NCBI GenBank assembly: GCA_030636125.1
Contig: DAOVXM010000236.1
Coordinates: 1 to 5,114, forward strand
DNA length: 5,114 bases
Reading direction: 5' to 3'
Origin: Chloroflexota bacterium
GTDB lineage: Bacteria; Chloroflexota; Anaerolineae; Anaerolineales; UBA4823
Each line of letters opens with the position of its first letter. Positions within the stretch are counted from its first letter, which is position 1. Shown in pieces: positions 1-4,637 of this stretch. Position numbers and translations under genes: made by a program. The notes under the pieces were generated by a model. It worked only from the letters and a program-made list of their open reading frames with translations, searched no databases and was not told where the DNA came from.

Positions 1-176
1 GAGTGCTGCGTTAATAACTGAACCAGAATCCTGAATTATGAAGACAATTTGGTAGATGCAAATTTAGGAAAATATGCAAGAAGCAGTAGATGGCATTTGC
101 AAAAACAGCTAGTCATATGCATTAAAGGTCGAAAAAAGGGCTCTTCGGGATCACACCTGGTGTTTTCTACTCCCAC
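1..176. other. AT-rich stretch with no supported gene
   Basis: No convincing coding region is visible on either strand. Forward frames from the left edge hit stops within the first 34 bases, so at most the last few codons of an upstream gene could be here, and I cannot tell which frame would be used. The composition is visibly more AT-rich than the genes to the right. A 7-bp inverted pair (TGCAAAT at 57-63, ATTTGCA at 95-101) and a short palindrome ACACCTGGTGT followed by T residues near 153-167 are present. Both are too weak to name. The stretch is best read as intergenic DNA leading into the tRNA promoter. Confidence 0.6.
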
Positions 177-206
177 TTGACGTATCGATGTAATCGGCAT
201 TATACT
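177..206 (+). promoter_or_regulatory. Sigma70-type promoter of tRNA-Pro
   Basis: A -35 box TTGACG (177-182, five of six consensus bases) is separated by 18 bp from a -10 box TATACT (201-206, five of six). Read with TTATAC at 200-205 the spacing is 17 bp. Transcription would start around 212-214, only two to four bases before the mature tRNA 5' end at 216, so the leader for RNase P to remove would be very short. The position directly ahead of a stable RNA gene, with near-consensus boxes, supports a strong housekeeping promoter. Confidence 0.75.
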
Positions 207-215
207 CACTCCACT

Positions 216-288
216 CGGGGTGTGGCGCAGATGGTAGCGCGCCGCGTTTGGGACGCGGAGGCCAGCGGTTCAAGTCCGCTCACCCCGA
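216..288 (+). tRNA. tRNA-Pro (anticodon UGG)
   Basis: A full 73-nt cloverleaf can be folded by eye. The acceptor stem is CGGGGTG (216-222) with CACCCCG (281-287). The D stem is GCGC (225-228) with GCGC (237-240). The anticodon stem is CCGCG (242-246) with CGCGG (254-258), and the loop TTTGGGA places anticodon TGG at 249-251, reading CCA and, by wobble, other proline codons. The variable loop is 5 nt, and the T stem AGCGG/CCGCT encloses TTCAAGT. The C1-G72 pair and A73 discriminator are the usual identity features of bacterial tRNA-Pro, and G at position 37 (252) is the base methylated by TrmD in this tRNA. The 3' CCA is not encoded (bases after A288 are CTT), so a CCA-adding nucleotidyltransferase must complete it. 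The gene has its own promoter and terminator and appears monocistronic. Confidence 0.97.
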
Positions 289-306
289 CTTATGGAGTAA
301 GGTTAT

Positions 307-356
307 GAAACGTGAATCGTGAAATCGACTGCAAGCCACGCTTCACGTTTCTTTTT
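307..356 (+). terminator. Intrinsic terminator after tRNA-Pro
   Basis: GAAACGTGAATCGTG (307-321) pairs with CACGCTTCACGTTTC (337-351) as a 15-bp stem with a single T/C mismatch and a 15-nt loop, followed directly by TTTTT (352-356). It lies 18 bp after the tRNA and 53 bp before the next start codon, so it probably closes the tRNA transcript and separates it from the downstream operon. The stem is also built from a repeated hexamer (CGTGAA at 311-316 and 318-323), so it may derive from a repetitive element used as a terminator. Confidence 0.8.
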
Positions 357-397
357 ATGAAAACCTTCTTGGAACAATAATTGCATCCCTTCATCAT

Positions 398-401
398 GGA
401 G
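398..401 (+). promoter_or_regulatory. Ribosome binding site for the 103-aa gene
   Basis: GGAG lies 8 nt before the ATG at 410 and supports that start. The ATG at 396, overlapping the site, is in a different frame. No clear promoter could be placed in the 53 bp between the terminator and this site. Confidence 0.6.
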
Positions 402-409
402 TACATACG

Positions 410-721
410 ATGGCGAAACCAAAGTATGATGGTGTAGTACAGGCAGTCCGTTACGATGATGATGGTCAGATATTGTGGGTCAGGGCTTTCTTGAGGCGTG
501 GACCTGCTTGGTCCGATTACATCCTGCTCGACCGGGATGAACTGATCGAACAGCTGAATTCCGGAAAACGCATTGTCATCGGCAAGCGAGTACGATATTT
601 AGGGGGCACCTTCGAGACTTCTTCACCGGTAGAATTGGTTGAAAAGGATGGTCACGAATTCCTCTTCTCGGGTGATACCCAAGCTGATAGAGATTGTTTG
701 CAAGGCGTGCCTCTCGTATAA
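410..721 (+). CDS. Conserved-looking hypothetical protein, 103 aa
   Basis: The function is unknown and I recognise no catalytic motif. The 103-residue product is soluble, with no signal peptide or membrane segment, and alternates short hydrophobic and charged stretches (VVQAVRY, ILWVRAFLRR, DYILLDRDEL, RIVIGKRVRYL, EFLFSGD), which suggests a small mostly beta-strand domain with one helix around residues 42-52. It resembles a family of roughly 100-aa 'hypothetical' proteins I associate with Anaerolineae, though that is an impression and not a search result. The ATG start is preceded by GGAG at a good distance. It is the first gene of a compact run: the next start is 9 bp after its TAA. The leading position and tight spacing mean it is very likely expressed and co-transcribed with the PLC-like gene, but they give no function. 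Confidence 0.8.
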   Translation: MAKPKYDGVVQAVRYDDDGQILWVRAFLRRGPAWSDYILLDRDELIEQLNSGKRIVIGKRVRYLGGTFETSSPVELVEKDGHEFLFSGDTQADRDCLQGVPLV

Positions 722-730
722 AATAACCTC

Positions 731-1555
731 GTGCCAACTCCCTTTTACCATTTGAGCATTGCGCAGGATTTAATGGCTCATCCCGATTTGTCTCTAGAAG
801 TGCGCACACAGTTAAAGAGACAGGCGGGGGCGTTTTTGCTTGGCAACACAGCGCCAGATGTACAGGTTGTTTCCGGTCAATCGCGGGGTGCAACCCACTT
901 TTTCACCTTGCCTATCCAGTCTGGAGCTGCGCCCCCATGGGAACGCATGCTTAGCGAACATCCACAACTATTTCACAGCGACCGCTTGCCGGCTTCTCGG
1001 TCCGTTTTTTTGGCGGGGTATCTTTGTCACTTGCAGGCAGATTGGATATGGGTGTTAACCATATTCCTGCCAATCTTTGGTCCCAAACAGACTTGGGAGA
1101 CTTTTACCAGACGTTTGTACTTACACAATGTTTTGCGCGCTTACCTGGACGAGCAGATAATCCCCTCATTGACTGCTGACCTGGTAGATAATCTCCAGCA
1201 GGCTCGCTCAAAAGAATGGTTGCCGTTCGTCCCGGATAACTATCTAAACGAGTGGCGTGACTTCCTCACAAACCAGTTGAAGCCGGGAGCAGCAGTCAAG
1301 ACAGTCGACCTGTTTGCATCCCGCCAGGGGGTCGATCCGCTGGAATTTAACTCCCTGATCCGGTCAGAAGCGGATATGGAGGCACAGGTATTCAATCGCT
1401 TATCGCGGGGTTCTTTGAATGAATTCCGTGAACGGATTATTACTATGAATTTGGATTTGATCCAATCTTACTTGAACAAGGATTTTGCCCTGAGGTCGAT
1501 GCCATCCAAAGATTCTTCCCGACCTACTAATTATTACGATCGGAGCATAATATGA
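731..1555 (+). CDS. Zinc-dependent phospholipase C-like protein
   Basis: The 274-aa protein has the pattern of the Zn-dependent phospholipase C domain family (Pfam Zn_dep_PLPC), whose founding members hydrolyse phospholipid headgroups using a zinc cluster. Candidate metal ligands occur in family order: H7 in the N-terminal MPTPFYH, D43 in GNTAPD, H56 in THF, H100 and D104 in GYLCHLQAD, then H132 and D140 in LHNVLRAYLD. The N-terminal tryptophan and secretion signal of secreted toxins such as C. perfringens alpha-toxin are absent, so this is probably a cytosolic relative, and its substrate cannot be read from sequence. The C-terminal 120 residues are mostly helical and carry no recognised motif. 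The start is GTG at 731 with no obvious Shine-Dalgarno. The next in-frame ATG (residue 15) would delete H7, so GTG is preferred. The stop overlaps the next start by 4 nt, implying coupled translation. Confidence 0.75.
   Translation: MPTPFYHLSIAQDLMAHPDLSLEVRTQLKRQAGAFLLGNTAPDVQVVSGQSRGATHFFTLPIQSGAAPPWERMLSEHPQLFHSDRLPASRSVFLAGYLCHLQADWIWVLTIFLPIFGPKQTWETFTRRLYLHNVLRAYLDEQIIPSLTADLVDNLQQARSKEWLPFVPDNYLNEWRDFLTNQLKPGAAVKTVDLFASRQGVDPLEFNSLIRSEADMEAQVFNRLSRGSLNEFRERIITMNLDLIQSYLNKDFALRSMPSKDSSRPTNYYDRSII
1542..1545 (+). promoter_or_regulatory. Ribosome binding site inside the PLC-like gene
   Basis: GGAG sits 6 nt before the ATG at 1552, inside the last codons of the preceding gene. Together with the ATGA stop/start overlap this fixes the downstream start and indicates coupled translation. 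Confidence 0.65.
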
Positions 1556-2319
1556 AAGTGATCGAACGCTCGCCGATCGGCGGCGAAGTCCGTCCACCAA
1601 GCTTAGCTGATCGAATTCGAGGTATCTGGAAGTTCGGACTTTCCTGGGATAAAGATATCCAAGCCCAAGGAATCCTTATCCGGAATTTGGGTAAATCGCT
1701 AGACAACACTTATACATTAATCAGCAACATAGCCCTGCCTAGTTTCGCACTGCCAGTCCCGATGGTGTTGGTAGGGCCGACGGGTGTGCGCACATTCTAT
1801 GTGAGCGCTAAAGATGGAATTTTTCGCTTCCGAGAAGATATTTGGTACGAACTGGATCATCGCAGTGAGAGTTATAAGCTGTCCCGGCCAAATCTGGTCC
1901 GGCGTACAGAGCTCATGTCGCGCGCGGTTATTGAATATCTATTAGATAAAGGTTTTTACCTGGAAGAGTCAGAGTCGGTGTTGTTCTTCTCACATCCTGG
2001 CGTTCATGTCGATACCGCGGAATCTCCCGTTCACTTGTTATACACCGATGGTGTTGAAGGGTACGCGGCCAATCTGAAGCAAGCGGATACAGTTTTAGAT
2101 GCGCTAGAAATGGGACGCATCGTCGAATTATTGACCAAATCCGAACCTCAAAAACCGGAAGCAGACGAAAACCTTCGTTCTCTTGCGCCTCCCAAAAAAC
2201 CGGTCGGGGTAGGTGAATTCCGCATGAAGCCCTGGCAGTGGGTGGTTATCTTTTTCTTGGCTGTACTCATGCTCATCACGGTCATCATTACCGCATACCT
2301 TATCCTCAATATTGCCTGA
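1552..2319 (+). CDS. Tail-anchored protein with degenerate NERD-like core
   Basis: The 255-aa protein has an N-terminal soluble part and one hydrophobic helix at residues 231-253 ending two residues before the C-terminus, so it should be tail-anchored with the bulk in the cytosol. Residues 40-100 follow the layout of the nuclease-related domain (NERD): a helix ending in a 'Y.L..N..LP' strand (54-63), then VLVGPTGV (72-79), a strand, AKDG (86-89) and a W-Y strand (98-99). In active NERD proteins the equivalent strands carry an I-D-H and an E-x-K pair. Here the first position reads PVPM and the glutamate is not evident, leaving only K87, so nuclease activity is doubtful. Residues 115-190 form a second alpha/beta portion I do not recognise, followed by a charged proline-rich linker (about 195-220). 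It is sandwiched between PLC-like and glycosyltransferase genes, suggesting a membrane-associated role. The NERD assignment is tentative, while the membrane anchor is clear. Confidence 0.7.
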   Translation: MKVIERSPIGGEVRPPSLADRIRGIWKFGLSWDKDIQAQGILIRNLGKSLDNTYTLISNIALPSFALPVPMVLVGPTGVRTFYVSAKDGIFRFREDIWYELDHRSESYKLSRPNLVRRTELMSRAVIEYLLDKGFYLEESESVLFFSHPGVHVDTAESPVHLLYTDGVEGYAANLKQADTVLDALEMGRIVELLTKSEPQKPEADENLRSLAPPKKPVGVGEFRMKPWQWVVIFFLAVLMLITVIITAYLILNIA

Positions 2320-2331
2320 TAATCGGATTGA

Positions 2332-3069
2332 ATGAGCTCAAACCCCTTCCTTTCTATCATAATTCCTGCCTTCAATGAGGCACAGCGACTGCCCAGTACC
2401 CTGGAGCAGGTAGTGGCGTTTTTAAAGGATCAGCCCTACGCCTCCGAGATCATCATCGTAGATAATGCCAGCCAGGATAATACCTTCCAGGTTATAAATG
2501 AATTTACGGATCGACATAACAGTGCCGATTTACCGCTTATCGTTCTCCAGGAACCGCACAAAGGCAAAGGTGCTGCGGTTAAAAAAGGGATCTTAGCGGC
2601 CAGTGGGGAGTTTCGGTTTATGTGCGATGCTGATCTTTCGATGCCAGTGTCAGAGATCAACCGTTTCCTGCCTCCTACCTTAGAGAATTTTGATATTGCC
2701 ATCGCCTCCCGTGAAGCGCCTGGCGCAGTACGCTACAACGAACCCGCCTACCGGCACTTGGTCGGTCGTATCTTCAATTCCCTCATCCGAGTCCTTGCTC
2801 TCCCAGAACTGAACGATACCCAATGCGGGTTTAAGTGTTTCAGAGCTGCGGTCGCGGAAGACCTCTTCCCACGCATGACTATTACTGGATGGTCTTTCGA
2901 TGTTGAAATCCTATATATAGCCCTGAAACGAGGCTATCAGATAGTGGAAATCCCCATCCCCTGGGATTACAACCCGCACAGCCAGATCAGCGTGTTCGGG
3001 GACTCACTCCAGATGGCTTTGGATATCTTCAAGATTCGCATGGGGAACCGCAACACCAAGTATGAGTAA
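2332..3069 (+). CDS. Family 2 glycosyltransferase, ALG5/DPM-like
   Basis: The 245-aa GT-A-fold enzyme probably transfers a hexose from a nucleotide sugar to a polyprenyl phosphate on the inner membrane face. The GT2 start SIIIPAFNEAQRLP (8-21) is followed by the nucleotide-binding VDNASQD (43-49), the linker HKGKGAAVKKG (76-86), the metal-binding DAD at 99-101 within DADLSMP, then SRE (126-128), DTQCGFK (162-168) and GWSFDVEIL (186-194). DADLS, TQCGFK and GWxFDVE together are typical of the dolichyl-phosphate glucosyltransferase-like branch and not of processive synthases. There is no C-terminal membrane helix, unlike many GtrB or ALG5 enzymes, so it may be peripheral and possibly recruited by a partner such as the tail-anchored neighbour (inference). 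The usual second aspartate of the VDD motif is N45. The start follows the previous stop by 12 bp with only a weak GGA upstream. The end overlaps rnhB by 8 nt. The sugar and acceptor are not predictable here. Confidence 0.9.
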   Translation: MSSNPFLSIIIPAFNEAQRLPSTLEQVVAFLKDQPYASEIIIVDNASQDNTFQVINEFTDRHNSADLPLIVLQEPHKGKGAAVKKGILAASGEFRFMCDADLSMPVSEINRFLPPTLENFDIAIASREAPGAVRYNEPAYRHLVGRIFNSLIRVLALPELNDTQCGFKCFRAAVAEDLFPRMTITGWSFDVEILYIALKRGYQIVEIPIPWDYNPHSQISVFGDSLQMALDIFKIRMGNRNTKYE

Positions 3070-3712
3070 ACGATTTGATCCTGGCTTGATCCCACCTTCA
3101 CCTGATCTGAGCTTCGAAGAACGGCTTTGGGGTACTGGGATTAATTACATCGCCGGGATCGATGAAGCCGGCCGAGGTGCTCTTGCCGGACCGGTGGTAA
3201 CCGCAGTCCTGATCTTGCCCCCAAACTCTGCTCAGCACAAGACCCTGGCGGGATTACGCGATTCAAAACAGTTATCACCAGCAAAAAGGGATGCCTGGGC
3301 TGGGATTCTCCACCAGGAAGCAGTTTCCTGGGGTGTTGGCTCCGCTTCCCACCAGGAGATCGACTCGTGGGGCATCATTCAAGCCACCCGCATCGCAGCT
3401 CACCTGGCATTGCGCAAGTTATCCCTCGTCCCCGACCATTTGCTCTTGGATTACCTCTTCCTGCCGGATAGCGATATCCCCCAGACATCTTTGATCAAAG
3501 GTGATGCGCGCTCGCTGAGCATTGCCGCGGCTTCTATCCTGGCCAAGACCACCAGGGATAAAGCCTTAATCGAGATGGCCTCTACTTATCCAGGGTACCG
3601 CTTTGCCGACCATAAAGGGTATGGTACGCCTCAGCACTTGGCAGCTTTAAAACGCCTGGGTCCTTGCCCAATTCACCGCAAGAGCTTCGCACCGGTTAAG
3701 GGTCTGGTCTGA
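3062..3712 (+). CDS. rnhB: Ribonuclease HII
   Basis: This enzyme cuts the RNA strand of RNA-DNA hybrids and, 5' of single ribonucleotides in DNA, starts ribonucleotide excision repair. The 216-aa length fits the family, with about 28 extra residues before the core. Visible motifs are IAGIDEAGRGALAGPVV (30-46) with catalytic D34 and E35 and the ribonucleotide-sensing GRG (37-39); RDSKQLS (66-72); the third acid D130; IKGDARSLSIAAASILAK (145-162) with the fourth acid D148; the conserved KGYGTPQH (185-192) whose Y187 supports junction recognition; and HRKSF (205-209). D130 is followed by YLFLP instead of the common DG, a mild variation. All four acidic residues are present, so it should be active. 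The ATG overlaps the end of the glycosyltransferase gene by 8 nt and lacks a well-spaced Shine-Dalgarno (GGGGAA is 14 nt away), so translation is probably coupled. It is the last gene of the plus-strand run. Confidence 0.97.
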   Translation: MSKRFDPGLIPPSPDLSFEERLWGTGINYIAGIDEAGRGALAGPVVTAVLILPPNSAQHKTLAGLRDSKQLSPAKRDAWAGILHQEAVSWGVGSASHQEIDSWGIIQATRIAAHLALRKLSLVPDHLLLDYLFLPDSDIPQTSLIKGDARSLSIAAASILAKTTRDKALIEMASTYPGYRFADHKGYGTPQHLAALKRLGPCPIHRKSFAPVKGLV

Positions 3713-3743
3713 TCTTTCCCATCCCTACCTCGTAGACTAGCCC

Positions 3744-3790
3744 ACTTCGGCAGGCTCAGTGCAGGCTCCTTCGACCTTGCTCAGGACAGG
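3744..3790. repeat. Two units of a short dispersed intergenic repeat
   Basis: Two diverged copies of a roughly 21-22-bp unit lie in tandem, 3745-3765 and 3769-3790. Both have the form CTTCG, then A or G, C, a variable 2-3 bases, GCTCAG, two variable bases and CAGG. On the minus strand the stretch reads in one frame as PVLSKVEGACTEPAEVG, a string I recognise as a common translation artefact of an intergenic repeat scattered through many environmental bacterial genomes, notably Chloroflexota-like ones. It sits between convergent genes, outside both coding regions. I see no transposase, long inverted arms or target duplication. Its function is unknown, and copy number elsewhere in the genome cannot be seen from here. 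Confidence 0.75.
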
Positions 3791-3851
3791 TCTTGCGGGC
3801 GGATCTAAGCAATTATTCGGATTTATACGATCGAATTCGATTGGGATAAAC

Positions 3852-4577
3852 TCACGGGCTGGTGAGTGTGCCGACCAGAACAATCTCCCCAGTGGGATGT
3901 GGACTACCTCCGGCAGGTTCGATGGTGATGCTCGCGGCTGAGTAGGTGAGAAGATTTTCCGGCGCGGCCACTCGTCTGCCTCCATAGCCCAGATCATCAA
4001 CAGCTATTAGCGCCCCACTGGTGTATTCTCCGTCCTTGATCAACCAGAGTTGGTATTCTTTCTCTGTATCCAGCGGGGGTAATTTGTCTACGATCAATGC
4101 GCCATTTCGACCGTCCGCTCCGGCAATCAGATACCCGCCAGCTTCTGGCAGGATCTCGGTGCCGGTGAGGGAGAAAGCGTACATTCCTCCTGGTCTGTAC
4201 GCCTGCTCAATCTGGTTGACGCGCTGCCACAGAAATAGGCTGCCGATCGCCAATGCCACGATCAAGAGCAGGCTCACCACGCCCCAGGCTGATAATAAAC
4301 GCGGCGCCATTCGCCACCGTGGTTCTCGAGATGAGCTGTCAGCCGTTGAACGCGGCGATTGAACACGGTCAAAAAGTCGCCGTTTCAGATCGAGTGGTGG
4401 CTCGGATACTGCTGCAGCCAGCGAGAGATCGGCTGCGACGGTTTCGTAGTCCTCCAACTCAGATTGACAGGCAGAGCATTCAGCCAGGTGTGCAGAAACC
4501 TGAGCAGCTTCATCCTCATCCAGGACACCCAAGGCATAGGCTGGCAGGTTACCTTCGTAATGGTTGTGGTCAGGCAT
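3852..4577 (-). CDS. RskA-type transmembrane anti-sigma factor
   Basis: This is the negative regulator of the ECF sigma factor encoded just upstream. In the 241-aa product, residues 1-75 form the cytosolic sigma-binding domain with the zinc-binding pattern H30-x3-C34-x2-C37 preceded by the typical YALGVLDEDEAAQVSAHL. A single membrane helix spans about 97-116 after a positively charged stretch (84-93). Residues 130-241 are the extracytoplasmic anti-sigma-K (RskA) domain, with LPPLDTEKEYQLWLI (166-180) and ITIEPAGGSPHPTGEIVL (217-234) as its hallmarks. In studied relatives (M. tuberculosis RskA/SigK) release involves stepwise proteolysis, and the Zn-binding cysteines can make such domains redox-sensitive. 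Which signal applies here is unknown. The ATG at 4577 has GAGGAA 5 nt upstream. The gene lies 60 bp downstream of the sigma gene and is probably co-transcribed. The symbol rskA is not assigned because the partner's identity as SigK is not established. Confidence 0.93.
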   Translation of the reverse strand: MPDHNHYEGNLPAYALGVLDEDEAAQVSAHLAECSACQSELEDYETVAADLSLAAAVSEPPLDLKRRLFDRVQSPRSTADSSSREPRWRMAPRLLSAWGVVSLLLIVALAIGSLFLWQRVNQIEQAYRPGGMYAFSLTGTEILPEAGGYLIAGADGRNGALIVDKLPPLDTEKEYQLWLIKDGEYTSGALIAVDDLGYGGRRVAAPENLLTYSAASITIEPAGGSPHPTGEIVLVGTLTSP

Positions 4578-4582
4578 TCAAC

Positions 4583-4588
4583 TTCCTC
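4583..4588 (-). promoter_or_regulatory. Ribosome binding site of the anti-sigma gene
   Basis: On the minus strand GAGGAA lies 5 nt before the ATG at 4577. This strong site supports that start and lets the anti-sigma be made independently of ribosomes finishing the sigma gene. I could not place a convincing internal promoter in the 60-bp gap. Confidence 0.7.
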
Positions 4589-4637
4589 ATAAGTACTATA
4601 CGTAGCACAATCACTCTAGGATTTATCAGGTCGTAGT

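Noticed and set aside
57..101. Inverted repeat TGCAAAT/ATTTGCA in the AT-rich left end
   Set aside because: Seven base pairs across a 31-nt spacer in AT-rich DNA is expected by chance, and no gene context supports it.
153..167. ACACCTGGTGT followed by TTTT as a terminator of an upstream gene
   Set aside because: Only about four pairs can form around a three-base loop, and no upstream gene is visible to need it.
369..397. TTGGAA (369-374) and CATCAT (392-397) as a promoter of the 103-aa gene
   Set aside because: The -10 match is poor and the implied start would fall after the ribosome binding site, giving no usable leader.
576..893. Minus-strand 105-codon open frame across the 103-aa gene and PLC-like gene
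   Set aside because: It spans the junction of two plus-strand genes in antisense, and its content looks like a shadow frame.
3830..3841. Perfect 12-bp palindrome ATCGAATTCGAT near the anti-sigma 3' end
   Set aside because: It is isolated, and a near-identical 11-bp match occurs inside a coding region at 1610-1620. A chance palindrome without placement near a promoter is the simpler reading.
3846..3866. Possible minus-strand terminator at the anti-sigma stop (CTCAC...GTGAG then TTTAT)
   Set aside because: The stem is only 5 bp with a 6-nt loop and the following T run is broken, so it is too weak to call.
3759..3941. Plus-strand 60-codon open frame across the repeat
   Set aside because: It starts in the repeat, runs antisense into the anti-sigma gene and has no supporting ribosome site or motif.
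3737..4000. Minus-strand 87-codon open frame overlapping the 3' end of the anti-sigma gene
   Set aside because: It lies in a different frame from the well-supported anti-sigma gene and its last residues are only the translated intergenic repeat.
4253..4636. Plus-strand 127-codon open frame opposite the anti-sigma gene
   Set aside because: It is fully antisense to a gene with clear family motifs, and the translation is low-complexity in style with no recognisable domain.
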